A stretch of DNA of 64,000 bases. Origin: Parapedobacter flavus (GTDB lineage Bacteria > Bacteroidota > Bacteroidia > Sphingobacteriales > Sphingobacteriaceae). Where the stretch lies: NCBI RefSeq assembly GCF_035818675.1, contig NZ_JAYKZZ010000017.1, positions 156,814 through 220,813 on the forward strand, written 5' to 3'. The notes under the pieces are model-generated. The model did no database searches and was not told where the DNA came from. It saw only the letters and a list, made by a program, of their open reading frames with translations. Positions 44,401 to 51,286 of the stretch are shown one piece after another. How positions within the stretch are numbered: the first letter of the stretch is position 1; every line of letters starts with the position of its first letter. The position numbers were made by a program, and so were the translations under genes.

Positions 44401-44810
44401 AAGAAATGATCACCAAGCAACAAACCATCAACCAGCCCTGTTAAAAGATTCCCAACGCTGCCTCCCAGTAATGCATCCAACAACCCGGCTTCCTCAGCAC
44501 CGATGCGCACATAGGTCGTTGTATTAGCCGGCAATTCGGTTGAAAACTGGAATCCAATCTTGCCATTATACTTCCCGGCTCCGAACAAAGCGCCCGGCCA
44601 AGCATTCAGCGTTGCAAACTGATCATTATCAACATTTGCATTTGCTACCCCGGCAACGTTATCATCGTCATAGACAACGGCTAACTCCTTTGTCCCCTGC
44701 CCCATCACCTCCCCCACCAAACCTGGCGAAACAAGCAACAATGGAACAAGCACGAGTGTGTAGAAAAAACGAAAAAAAGAAGATTTCGGATAAGTAGATA
44801 ATGTTTCCAT
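36435..44810 (-). CDS. Giant T9SS adhesin, N-terminal part ending at an in-frame TAG
   Basis: 2,791 residues before a TAG codon (36437-36435). The signal peptide covers about residues 14-38 (FFYTLVLVPLLLVSPGLV). Then come three copies of a roughly 380-residue beta-rich module (residues about 40-1150; recurring YVRI, LLLGDHYF, SYSEISLGT and YDRI..G.N). Next are three DUF11-like modules starting SWKSYV or DIDFTKNG (about 1150-1560), Ig/PKD-like domains (about 1560-1720), a fourth half-module (about 1730-2040), and about nine Ig_7 repeats. The stop falls in ALVDGT*YAAQVGNNC, where every neighbouring repeat has Tyr-Tyr, so a single TAT-to-TAG change splits what would otherwise be a protein of about 4,700 residues with the downstream part. 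A sequencing error, a recent mutation or a switch are all possible. Confidence 0.9.
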   Translation of the reverse strand: METLSTYPKSSFFRFFYTLVLVPLLLVSPGLVGEVMGQGTKELAVVYDDDNVAGVANANVDNDQFATLNAWPGALFGAGKYNGKIGFQFSTELPANTTTYVRIGAEEAGLLDALLGGSVGNLLTGLVDGLLLGDHFFKVEVYNNGGTSLLSANSKNGFPDIRLKLVRNAEGHYLLAITPDAAYNQVVIENQSDAAVGALAPVKHLFVYNAYYLAGSTDCTPASATSFDGTGITLDLLELGNTGVTDPHFAIDGDADNTFSEINVGLLGVAASMSQYIDFPVPATPQHHFTLKLAINTSETLSAELLGAYEIVAWNGTEEVYKRSLAGGIINGLDALSLLQSGQPATFTFGPSKVFDRIEIRVNALIGASLASSSVKVYDVKRYGPGCPDPNLPTPTATPGPLEIPSCASELVAFKNVDFAANATDGNNETYATINANNGTLLVNSPVAGYLEMELPETLPANKTSYIRIDVEDDILDRLVNGAIGQLVSGVGGLLLGDHYFTVEAKLTEGGAAVLSGSSANTFDTTTGGVVTIVQDKIGRYYIAITPNSAYQYIRITDHVSSVLGTGVQKSMKVFNLCYETSDNTCFPAFATSADGSGLTVGILDNGAGVTNADNAISDNSSDYSEISLGTVAVAAEVNQTIYFNGPSTIGDELKVRVQVGAPSLLDVNALGRYKIQTYLGDQLVDDFTLQDGLIAGLNVLNIFESGGITTVSYVPTGAYDRVVVGLNSLASTGLTPPLRLYSVKRIGADCPPDPATLSPFENPTCADDLIDASNADDIQNLFDNDFDTYATLNSGAGSLLGIGQFEGFVELGFGGPVPANTTSYVRIDFEPTLLNGLLGGSLGGTLAGIVDGVLLGNHYFSVEVKNGAGTSVLSGASNNGFDANTDRIRIVQDNLGRYYIAVTPGLEYQSIRITDHTNSAVGLLAQPNTMNVYGICYDTPLIDCTPPFATSFDGSGLTLDAGGLSGVGVTNAPHAIDGNSTNYSEISLGTAGIGATVKQYIYFNRLADADDQVDVTISFGTGAVDLSLVGNIELKAYNGLTEVAVLDWQSGIINGVNVINLLNNGGQATVPFTPGVAFDRISVGINALVSASALPALRLYEVTKVCDIAAPQFESWKSYVLPGTQTAVAGGEEITYTIHIRNTGTTDMNGFVIADGVPSHTTYVPASGGTLDGDTVRFDNINVAAGATETVSFKVLVDEDLTGVTEIGNVAKIKANPDDTGTETVPPADNDDPTAGPDPTATPGTHTVVPVDPITSLVSWKSYVVDGDASINAVGGGESVAYTIFVRNTGNQTLTNVTIADAIPTGTSYASGGTLSGSDVTFTIASIGVGQTSPGQTFYVTVDEDLTGLNVIRNVATVGADGVPPADSYPPVDNDTPTDPDDGGPTGTDIPVTPLHDIDFTKNGVSNNSESTGKAEVGDEITYTLTVTNTGNKALTNILVVDYVPTNLTITDNGGGTINGTDLEFTIASLAVGATETFEFTAQVASLDVSFPPIDNEAVATYRNEDNTGDKTETAIFRIQTNCTLAIATDIVVVDAEVCEGTSVTLTASSTVINPIFNWYADAALTELVFTGPELSINPVEAGTYYVTVIGEGICENVPGTAKEVTVTVNPAPEVVLTDPASYSIEVGGTVAVPGYNELPGVSYEWVDQTGTRVTAFGPFDAVGTYTYTLIATDDVTGCQTAVTVVVNVYNPGECPPVFSRVYNDAANNGTVATLLGILTLGNVESPQAAASPDVTTYSTISELAATSLLGLTGETSQTLTWNSDIPAGTPVTVKLGKEYGVAGVIGGIYVQAIDASGNDVGSRQWVDPNLASVVNGVNVFEYTFAPTQDYRGVRIALSSVLNLVQSARIYNAYYHEAGTADCAAPNGVVDVLEGMEFPIGAVNLTTGLVSVSNPWNAVDEEETTFASLNNVIGANVYTKLEVAYGTPALAGDTVTINIGKPGSLLDVGLLTAFKIQPYLGNAAVGDPIESTSSLLEIHLLDDEAFANITYVADAPFDRIKILFGGVANLLDQLQVYEITRTIPTPVVGPNGDNTFEICPGGDISIPDPDDCTTYILYTTVNGSTVADVPSLPSGTHTLYLQTVRFGSCEVGERTPITVVVKDAPAPTLNELEQEFCEIDAPTVADLDESGAMGTLIWYLAPTGGTALNPTDALVSGTYYASQITDGCESIIRTEVTVTVTATPPPALTQLDQVFCEIIEPTVASLNTAGAIGTVLWYEAPSGGTPLDPTTALVDGMYYAAQVGNNCESVLRTEVEVTITKTPAPTLTNLDQIFCEIDMPTVANLDTDGATGTVIWYTAATGGTPLAATDALVDGMYYAAQVGNNCESVLRTEVEVTITKTPAPTLSNLDQIFCEIDMPTVANLDTDGATGTVIWYTAATGGTPLAATDALVDGMYYAAQVGHNCESVNRTEVEVTITKTPAPTLTNLDQIFCEIDMPTVAYLDTDGATGTVIWYTAATGGTPLAATDALVDGMYYAAQVGNNCESVNRTEVEVTITKTPAPTLTNLDQIFCEIDMPTVADLNTAGATGTVIWYTAATGGTPLAATDALVDGMYYAAQVGNNCESVNRTEVEVTITKTPAPTLTNLDQIFCEIDMPTVADLNTAGATGTVIWYTAATGGTPLAATDALVDGMYYAAQVGNNCESVFRSEVEVTITKTPAPTLTNLDQIFCEIDMPTVAYLDTDGATGTVIWYTAATGGTPLAATDALVDGMYYAAQVGNNCESVNRTEVEVTITKTPAPTLTNLDQIFCEIEMPTVAHLDTAGATGTVIWYTAATGGTPLAATDALVDGT

Positions 44811-44919
44811 TCAGCTATGGGATTATAATCGTAAATTGTTTATCAATAGATGTTATCTGTTCGGCCACCGCTTGTACTCCTTGGTCCTCGCGGCGGACCT
44901 ATGTTTTTCTTTCGTAGGT

Positions 44920-45090
44920 AATGGAGTCGGTCATAAGTAGAAAACCCTCCATTAAGTGTTGTCTGTCAATGAATTATATGAAAAAACATTTTTCAGACGA
45001 AAACGGTACGGTTATTGCAATTCTTTTACCGGTAGATGTTTTGACATTTCTGGAGAGCGGCCTCGCTCTTCGGAAGTGTCTATTTTCCCC
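44920..45090 (+). ncRNA. Candidate structured RNA with strong terminal hairpin
   Basis: As plus-strand RNA the region folds into consecutive stems: AATGGAG/CTCCATT (44920-44953), GTCTG/CAGAC (about 44960-44998), CGGTA/TACCG (45004-45031) and a 17-bp uninterrupted hairpin with arms 45043-45059 and 45064-45080 around a GCCT loop, followed by TATTTTCCCC. Three pairs of the last stem are G-U wobbles that pair only in plus-strand RNA (they become A-C mismatches on the other strand), which argues for a plus-strand transcript. Its promoter is unclear (a weak TATGTTTT lies near 44900). It could be a small RNA or a terminator. Confidence 0.35.
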
Positions 45091-45121
45091 TTCATCCACG
45101 CCCAACCTCCCGCTTTACACG

Positions 45122-45129
45122 CAAATATA
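45122..45129 (-). promoter_or_regulatory. Possible -7 box of the giant adhesin operon
   Basis: Minus-strand TATATTTG, with CAAA at 45145-45148 as a possible -33 element 15 bp away. It would give an approximately 300-nt leader, so this is tentative. Confidence 0.35.
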
Positions 45130-45388
45130 GGGTGGTACTTACACCAAACCTTTATTCACTGTGTTCATTTTAATAGTTGCTGTTCGTTTTGTTCACGTAA
45201 CTTGAAAAGCGACGACCTTCCAGCTGTTTTCTTTAGATTTGGCCCATAAAACCTTTAAATACGCATTTATTTGCCCCATACTGGGAGGTTATAACAACGG
45301 CAATCAGGAGATGACAACCCTCGTATACCGCTGGATTTTAACAGGTATTGGATGAACGGATATTCAAATTATTCATTGCATTAGTTTC

Positions 45389-45418
45389 TTTGGAAACGAA
45401 AAAAATATGGTATTTTTG
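45389..45418 (+). promoter_or_regulatory. Bacteroidetes-type promoter of the P-loop ATPase gene
   Basis: TTTG (45389-45392), 18 bp, then TATTTTTG (45411-45418). Good match in both boxes and spacing. Predicts a leader of nearly 200 nt before the ATG at 45620. Confidence 0.5.
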
Positions 45419-45619
45419 CTCACAAGCCTTTGCTTGTTGCAAAAAACGAAGCATTGGCTGTTGAAAAAAAGGGACAGCTGCCGAACAACGAATACGAACG
45501 AAAAACACAATTGTATGCTACCTTTTTGACAACCGACGATCCGAACAATCAATCAACGCTTAAATCGAATCCGTTGATAACGTAAAGCAATCGTCGCTTT
45601 AAACATCTACTATCTACGT

Positions 45620-48142
45620 ATGAAAACATATTTACACACTTATTTTGATAAGTTAAAAGCGCTCGTATTAACAAAAGCGGAAATTACCCAGCTTGTGCCG
45701 GCAGATTGCTACCGTCTGGCATTGGAAATCAAAGAAAGTACCAATAAGAGTGTAAGCGAAACAACACTTAAGCGGGTATTCGGTTTTGCCTCATCAGTAC
45801 ACCAGCCTTCTATCTACACCATGAACGCCCTGGCAGAGTACTGTGGCTTCGAAAGCTGGGACAGCTTCTACACCGATTTGGAGCACCACAAATTGCAAAC
45901 CGTACAGCAACGCTCGTGGAGCGAGATTTCCCTGAACGCGACGAAAATCAGTCTTTTCAATATCCAAAGCAACAAGTATAAGTGCGGTATCCCCTACCAT
46001 TTGACCGTCGACCGGGAATATGTCAGTCAATTTGCCGAGCGCTTTACGAATAGCGGGGCAACCACCGGTATCCTCCATGGGCCCGTAGGATGTGGGAAAA
46101 CCATCGGGGTATCGCGTTGGGTCGAAAAACAGATCAGTCAGATCTATGTAGATTCATCCAACGATATCTACCTTTTCACCAACGGACTGTCGCTGCTGCA
46201 GGGCACCGCATTTGGTTACCATAGCAACCGTTGGCTGGCGCACCTCCTCGGTTTTGAAACCACCGACCTCCTCGATGCCTTTATGGAAGATCACCGTATG
46301 GGAGCCCCCGGCAATTTCTATCTCGTTATCGATGAGCTGCACAGCGACTTGGTGGCCGACCGGCAATTCCACATGGTCATTTGCCAATTCATGGATATGG
46401 TCAACCACTTCGCCCAGTTTAGTTGGTTCCGCATCGTGTTGATGCTGCGCACGGCCTCATTGCTGAAATTCGAGAGCTTATTCAAAGAAACGGTCATCAA
46501 CCCGCAGTGGTTTTCAATGCAACATAACGGAGAAGCAAGGGAGGCTGCCGGCATGCCCGCGTTCACACACACCGAGCTCCATCAATTGGCCCAAAACATC
46601 AATGGATCCTTCAGGGCCTACCCGTTGCAGAAAACCCGGAATACGCAACTCATACACACACCGTTGTTTTTCCAGTACTATTATGAGCTGGTGGGCGATC
46701 GCCTAGACCCTTACCAGGTGACGCCATTTGAAGAGTACCTCGTTATTACGCAGTACCTGAAAAAGAAGGTCTTCAACGGTGTAAATACGTTGGGTAAACA
46801 GTCGCTCCTGGAAGAGCTGTCGCCCGTAATCGAACAACAGGACGGTAGGCTGCAGATCAGCCGGAAACAAGCTTACCCTACCATCAGACAGCACCGTGTA
46901 GCCTACAACGACCTACTTTATTCGGGCTTAGTCCACGAAACGAATGGCGATCTCGACGTACGACAGCAAACGGTGGTGCAGTTCCAATCAAATAGCATTG
47001 CGAATTACTTTATTGCGCTCGAATTAATCGGCGAACATAAAGGGGCGGGAACGGCTGAGCTCATCGAGGCGATAAATAAATCGCCTTTCGATGACCACGC
47101 GAAAACAGAACAGCTCAAATGGTTGCTGCTGTTCCAAATCAAGTCGGCCGATTTACAACTGGTGAACCAATTGGAGCATATCCCCTTTATCAAAGACGAA
47201 ATCTTCGAAGTCATCACCTTCGTTTGCGATGGCCTTTACCGGCTTGCCAAACGCGATACAACCATGCGGGAAAAAATAAATGCGGAGCTTCAGGATGCCG
47301 CATTTCTGGACTATATGCTCCGGTACATTAGTTTCCAGACCGACTTCGAACCTAATCTCGAGCGGCTGCTTTATTTTGACCTTACAAGCACGCATCAAAT
47401 TGCGCTACGCAGCAAGCTTGCCACCATCGCCCTACTTCAATGGGACGAAGAAGCGCTGCTTAAACAACTCGAACCGCTGGCTGCCATGCTGCCGGAGTCA
47501 TACGCACCATTTGCCATCAACCCCTTCCTTCTGCTATCTTACCTATACCAGCGCTATAAGGGCGGAACCATTGACCCCAACGTCGTACGTGAATTGAATG
47601 CGTTATCCTATCGCTTGCCGCTATCCAAACGGCTGGCAGTACCATTCCATGTGGATGTATTGCTCTACCTTTACATTAAGGCATCTGGAAATAAGGCCAT
47701 TGCCCTACCCTACCAGGAACTCCTAAACGAAAGGTTACAGAAAACCACAACACAGGTAGCAAACGGGTTCGAAGCCGATGTAACGATGCTGATCAGCGCG
47801 TTTTACTTATGGGAGAATGGAAGTGTTGACGAGGCATTGTATCGCGTGAGCCATCTTTCATTGAATACACATCAGAATTCCACCTACCAACTCCTGTATG
47901 TTATCTTCCACTTGCAGGCGGGAAATTCGGCAAACAACCCACAACTTGTGGAAATCAGCCAACGCGCCATTGCCTTGTGTGAGACCCGTGGATTTAAACT
48001 GATCGAGGCCTACTGCCGGATCCTTATCCTAGAGCGGGTTCCGAAAGAAGAACGCCTACAGCATATCAATAACCTCAAATTCCAGTTTGCCGCTTACGGA
48101 TACACGGTCGGATTGGGGGCGTTGTCGAGAAGGTATGGGTAA
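45620..48142 (+). CDS. Large P-loop ATPase with N-terminal helical (HTH-like) domain and helical-repeat C-terminus
   Basis: 840 residues, no signal peptide, no transmembrane segment. Residues 1-90 form a helical domain (VSETTLKRVFGFASSVHQPSIYTMNALAEYCGFESWDSF) of a kind that recurs at the N-terminus of many Bacteroidetes proteins of unknown role and looks HTH-like. An ATPase core follows: Walker A GPVGCGKT (154-161), Walker B FYLVIDE with Asp238-Glu239, and an Arg-containing sensor-like strand (VLMLRTASLLK). The remaining 450 residues are helical repeats. The order resembles STAND signalling ATPases (MalT-like logic), but I cannot assign a family. Divergent from the giant adhesin operon, so it may control it; that is inference only. 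Confidence 0.75.
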   Translation: MKTYLHTYFDKLKALVLTKAEITQLVPADCYRLALEIKESTNKSVSETTLKRVFGFASSVHQPSIYTMNALAEYCGFESWDSFYTDLEHHKLQTVQQRSWSEISLNATKISLFNIQSNKYKCGIPYHLTVDREYVSQFAERFTNSGATTGILHGPVGCGKTIGVSRWVEKQISQIYVDSSNDIYLFTNGLSLLQGTAFGYHSNRWLAHLLGFETTDLLDAFMEDHRMGAPGNFYLVIDELHSDLVADRQFHMVICQFMDMVNHFAQFSWFRIVLMLRTASLLKFESLFKETVINPQWFSMQHNGEAREAAGMPAFTHTELHQLAQNINGSFRAYPLQKTRNTQLIHTPLFFQYYYELVGDRLDPYQVTPFEEYLVITQYLKKKVFNGVNTLGKQSLLEELSPVIEQQDGRLQISRKQAYPTIRQHRVAYNDLLYSGLVHETNGDLDVRQQTVVQFQSNSIANYFIALELIGEHKGAGTAELIEAINKSPFDDHAKTEQLKWLLLFQIKSADLQLVNQLEHIPFIKDEIFEVITFVCDGLYRLAKRDTTMREKINAELQDAAFLDYMLRYISFQTDFEPNLERLLYFDLTSTHQIALRSKLATIALLQWDEEALLKQLEPLAAMLPESYAPFAINPFLLLSYLYQRYKGGTIDPNVVRELNALSYRLPLSKRLAVPFHVDVLLYLYIKASGNKAIALPYQELLNERLQKTTTQVANGFEADVTMLISAFYLWENGSVDEALYRVSHLSLNTHQNSTYQLLYVIFHLQAGNSANNPQLVEISQRAIALCETRGFKLIEAYCRILILERVPKEERLQHINNLKFQFAAYGYTVGLGALSRRYG

Positions 48143-48149
48143 ACCAACC

Positions 48150-48689
48150 TCAATAGGGTATATTCAATTTCTTAAATACAAAATGCCAGAGCCAGATAGG
48201 TCCTACCAACAATAACTTAAGGAAACTCCGGAACGGAACGGCTACCTTTTCCATATTTTTACCGAGATACAACGCCAACAGCGATGCCATCAGCAGGCAC
48301 GCGCATACCGACCATACTGCTGGCCCACCGGCTTGCTCCACATATTCCAGCTGAACGATAAAAAAACTAAACAGCCCGATAGTGAGCAGCATGGCGTAAG
48401 ACAAGGTTGGTGCTAGGCGAAGGTAGTAATAGACCACGCCGGCAATAAAAAACGAACCCCAGTTTACGAAGGTATCATAACCATGCTTTTTCAAAAAGGC
48501 TATTTCGGGAAATGGTATCATCCACACCAAACCCAAAACACCAAATGCGAAAGCAGGAATTGCGATCCATTGGATTGCCCGGTTGACCGGATGCTGGTAT
48601 TGCCGGTTGAAGGTATCGAAATACTGATCTACCGGCCGCTTCGGCACTTCCTGCACATTGTTCTTCTTAACTCCTGCCCTGCGACTCAC
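48150..48689 (-). CDS. DUF962 / Mpo1-like membrane protein
   Basis: 179 residues with four or five hydrophobic helices. Motif QYFDTFNRQYQHPVNRAIQWIAIPAFAFG is the DUF962 pattern (conserved His-Pro-x-Asn and a helix ending in a Pro). Yeast Mpo1 of this family is a dioxygenase acting on 2-hydroxy fatty acids; bacterial function is not established. An extra basic N-terminus (SRRAGVKKNN) precedes the domain. Convergent with the ATPase gene (7 bp between stops) and 49 bp upstream of the rny stop. Confidence 0.78.
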   Translation of the reverse strand: MSRRAGVKKNNVQEVPKRPVDQYFDTFNRQYQHPVNRAIQWIAIPAFAFGVLGLVWMIPFPEIAFLKKHGYDTFVNWGSFFIAGVVYYYLRLAPTLSYAMLLTIGLFSFFIVQLEYVEQAGGPAVWSVCACLLMASLLALYLGKNMEKVAVPFRSFLKLLLVGPIWLWHFVFKKLNIPY

Positions 48690-48738
48690 GATTGATGTTT
48701 ATGCTTTTGCTTTTTGCTCTCTACTTTTTGCGCGCTGC

Positions 48739-50289
48739 CTATTTCGCGTAAGAAACCGACCGCGTTTCGCGAATCACCGTCACCTTTATTTGCCCGGGAT
48801 AGGTCATTTCTGTCTGTATCCGGGTTGATATATCTGCTGCCAATAACTCGGCTTCCTGGTCAGATACGCGTTCGCTTTCAACCACCACCCGTAATTCCCG
48901 ACCGGCTTGGATGGCAAAAGTCTTCTCCACGCCGGGATACGACAGCGCCAGTTCCTCCAGTTCCTTGAGCCGCTTGATATAATTCTCTACCACTTCACGA
49001 CGGGCACCGGGACGGGCACCCGAAATGGCATCACATGCTTGCACAACCGGCGATATCAGCGAGGTCATCTCTACCTCATCGTGGTGGGCACCGATGGCAT
49101 TGCACACCTCAGGATGTTCTTTATATTTCTCGGCCAATTGCATCCCAAGGATGGCATGCGGCAACTCCGGGTTATCATCCGGCACTTTACCGATGTCATG
49201 CAACAATCCGGCACGCTTCGCCAACTTTACGTTGAGCCCCAACTCTGATGCCATCGTAGCAGCGAAATTAGCTACCTCGCGCGAGTGCTGCAGTAGGTTC
49301 TGCCCATAGGATGAGCGGTAACGCATCCGACCTACCATCCGGATCAACTCGGGATGGAGCCCGTGGATGCCAAGGTCGATCACCGTCCGCTCACCGATTT
49401 CCACAATCTCGTCCTCGATCTGCTTTTTGGTCTTCGCCACGATCTCTTCGATGCGGGCTGGGTGTATCCGCCCATCCGTCACCAAGCGATGCAGGGCCAG
49501 TCGCGCGATTTCCCGGCGCACTGGGTCAAACCCGGATAAGATGATGGCCTCGGGGGTATCATCGACGATAATCTCCACACCCGTAGCGGCTTCGAGTGCC
49601 CGGATATTACGGCCTTCGCGACCGATAATACGACCCTTGATTTCATCGTTCTCAATGTTGAAGATAGATACCGTATTTTCAATGGCACTTTCGGTAGCCG
49701 TACGTTGTATGGTTTGGATAACCACTTTCTTAGCTTCCTTTGTAGCAGTGAGTTTGGCCTCATCCACGATATCTTTGATCTGGATGACTGCCTTTGAGCG
49801 TGCCTCTTCTTTAAGGTTCTCGATAAGCTGTGCGCTGGCTTCTTCGGCCGAAAGACCAGCGATGGTTTCCAATTGTTTGATGTGCTGCGCTTTGAGCTGC
49901 TCCACCTCTTTCTGCTTCTTGTCACTGATTTCGGTGAGCCGCTCCAGGTTCTTACGTTGGTTTTCTACCTCTTGTTTCTCACGGTTCAGGTTTTCCAGCT
50001 TCTGGTTGACAGACTGTTCCTTCTGTCGAATACTATTTTCACGCTGATTAAGGGTGTTATTTTTCTGGTTGGTCTCTTTCTCATGCTCTGCTTTCAACTG
50101 CAGGAACTTTTCTTTGGCCTCCAGCTGGCGTTGCTTCTTCAGGTGTTCGCCAGCCTGCTCTGCTTCCTTGAGTATCTTCTTGGCCTTGCTTTGGGCGGCT
50201 GCTTCCTGCCGCTTAAACAAAAAACGCAGTACAAAGCGGCCGATAACCACCCCCACTGCAAAAGCTATAATAATGTATATGATATCCAT
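48739..50289 (-). CDS. rny: Ribonuclease Y
   Basis: Membrane-anchored endoribonuclease that starts mRNA decay. 516 residues. One N-terminal transmembrane helix (IIYIIIAFAVGVVIGRFVL), a long coiled coil rich in Lys, Glu and Gln (about 25-190), a KH domain with GRIIGREGRNIRALEAATGVEIIVDDTP (about 215-242), and an HD domain with AGLLHDIGKVPDD (about 345-360) and AIGAHHDEVE. Length and order are standard. Separated from zapA by the 6S-RNA-like locus and a T-rich repeat. Confidence 0.96.
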   Translation of the reverse strand: MDIIYIIIAFAVGVVIGRFVLRFLFKRQEAAAQSKAKKILKEAEQAGEHLKKQRQLEAKEKFLQLKAEHEKETNQKNNTLNQRENSIRQKEQSVNQKLENLNREKQEVENQRKNLERLTEISDKKQKEVEQLKAQHIKQLETIAGLSAEEASAQLIENLKEEARSKAVIQIKDIVDEAKLTATKEAKKVVIQTIQRTATESAIENTVSIFNIENDEIKGRIIGREGRNIRALEAATGVEIIVDDTPEAIILSGFDPVRREIARLALHRLVTDGRIHPARIEEIVAKTKKQIEDEIVEIGERTVIDLGIHGLHPELIRMVGRMRYRSSYGQNLLQHSREVANFAATMASELGLNVKLAKRAGLLHDIGKVPDDNPELPHAILGMQLAEKYKEHPEVCNAIGAHHDEVEMTSLISPVVQACDAISGARPGARREVVENYIKRLKELEELALSYPGVEKTFAIQAGRELRVVVESERVSDQEAELLAADISTRIQTEMTYPGQIKVTVIRETRSVSYAK

Positions 50290-50296
50290 GTTTTTT

Positions 50297-50376
50297 TATT
50301 TGTTTGTTTGCTATTTGTTTGTTTGCTATTTACTATTTGTTGTTTGCTATTTGCTTGTTCGCGTTTTGTTCATTTA
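50297..50376. repeat. T-rich imprecise tandem repeat upstream of rny
   Basis: Repeated GTTTGCTATTT-like words (TTTGTTTGCTATTTGTTTGTTTGCTATT and onward) between the rny start and the 6S-like RNA. Period about 11-16 bp with drift. Probably the rny leader; no function assigned. Confidence 0.6.
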
Positions 50377-50412
50377 CTATGTGCAAATCGCAAAGAGCGA
50401 AGTGCAGAAAAA

Positions 50413-50426
50413 AGGTAAAAAAAAAA
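50413..50426 (-). terminator. U-run after the 6S-like RNA
   Basis: Minus strand reads GGTTTTTTTTTTACC directly after the closing stem, consistent with intrinsic termination. Confidence 0.55.
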
Positions 50427-50592
50427 CCGCAATTAAATAAATCGGGTCTCATGTATCATAAACTTCATCTACACAGGATTAGCGTATTGATCCTGACCAG
50501 ATGGCTTTCGCAAAATGGCCTACATCTCGTTTACGCCTTGTGATATTGAAGCGTTAAGTTTAAAATAGTGAAACCCGAATTTAACTGCGGTT
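50425..50592 (-). ncRNA. ssrS: 6S RNA (SsrS)-like RNA
   Basis: The two ends are complementary over about 23 bases: AACCGCAGTTAAATTCGGGTTTC at the 5' end (from 50592) and its partner ending AATTGCGGTT at 50425, with a 3-nt bulge. That leaves a long, imperfectly paired middle (168 nt in all), the shape of 6S RNA, which mimics an open promoter and binds RNA polymerase. A run of ten U residues follows directly on the minus strand as terminator. Location next to zapA is a known neighbourhood of ssrS in several bacteria. Strand is set by the U-run. Sequence-based family match was not tested. Confidence 0.6.
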
Positions 50593-50630
50593 AATTCGTT
50601 GTTAAAGCTCTATTCCTATTAATAAGAACG

Positions 50631-50921
50631 TTATTTGTTAAAAAATTCAGTCAACATGCCGTCCAACTCGCCCACTGCTTTCGCAATCCCTACATCGTCT
50701 GCACTTGTTTTCCGCTCAGCTTTCAGCATCCCAGTTGCATAATGAAGTACACACATCGATAATAAATCCTGCTTATCCCTTACCGCGTAATTTTCCTGAA
50801 ATTCTTTAATCCTGTCGTTTATCAATTTAGCCGCTCGCCGGATGACCTCCTCTTCTGCCATGTCTACCCGCAACGGGTAAATCCGGTCCGCGATGTTTAT
50901 TTTTATGGAAATTTCTCCCAT
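50631..50921 (-). CDS. zapA: Cell division protein ZapA
   Basis: 96-residue FtsZ-ring stabiliser. ISIKINIADRIYPLRVDMAEEEVIRRAAKLINDRI is the ZapA N-terminal pattern (beta hairpin, then helix with E-E-x-x-R-x-A-A), followed by a helical dimerisation region (LLSMCVLHYATGMLKAER). Begins 25 bp after the coiled-coil gene; co-transcribed with pheT is likely. Confidence 0.9.
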   Translation of the reverse strand: MGEISIKINIADRIYPLRVDMAEEEVIRRAAKLINDRIKEFQENYAVRDKQDLLSMCVLHYATGMLKAERKTSADDVGIAKAVGELDGMLTEFFNK

Positions 50922-50946
50922 GTTTGAGCTAATTCACTATCTCATG

Positions 50947-51255
50947 CTACTTGAGCAACCCGATACACTTATCTATTTCCCGCACAAAATCGTCAATTTT
51001 TTGTTTTGTGTCAAGTATTTTTTCATTTATCCCCGACTCGCCCACTTCGGTCTCGTCGAGTGAACGGGCTACGGCAAGGGCCTTCACTTTCTCTTCCAGC
51101 TGCTTATTCTTGTCGGTACCGGTTTCGACCGCTACGTTCAACGACTGCACTTCCAGCTTCAGCAAATCGTTCTCCTCTTGCAAAGACTCGCATAAATCAA
51201 GCAATTTACGCGTATTTGCCACCACACCGGTCAGTTGTTTCGCTAATGAGGACAT
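50947..51255 (-). CDS. Short coiled-coil protein between pheT and zapA
   Basis: 102 residues, entirely helical with heptads (LLDLCESLQEENDLLKLEVQSL and further). No known family is recognised; size and position next to zapA suggest a ZapB-like division partner, but that is inference. It starts 31 bp after pheT. Confidence 0.7.
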   Translation of the reverse strand: MSSLAKQLTGVVANTRKLLDLCESLQEENDLLKLEVQSLNVAVETGTDKNKQLEEKVKALAVARSLDETEVGESGINEKILDTKQKIDDFVREIDKCIGLLK

Positions 51256-51286
51256 TGTCGTTTCTTTGCGCTTTGCTTTTCCCGGC

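Larger units (their letters stand above)
44811..45619. other. 809-bp non-coding interval between divergent adhesin and ATPase genes
   Basis: No convincing gene is seen; short plus-strand ORFs here have no recognisable content. It holds several hairpins between 44920 and 45080, a candidate minus-strand -7 box at 45122-45129 for the adhesin, and a good plus-strand promoter at 45389-45418 for the ATPase gene. Two small hairpins lie in the ATPase leader: ACAAGC/GCTTGT at 45422-45437 and TAAAGC/GCTTTA at 45583-45601. Confidence 0.6.

Noticed and set aside
44921..45249. Two short plus-strand frames in the adhesin-ATPase interval
   Set aside because: No recognisable domain, overlapping each other in different frames, and overlapping the hairpins; treated as non-coding.
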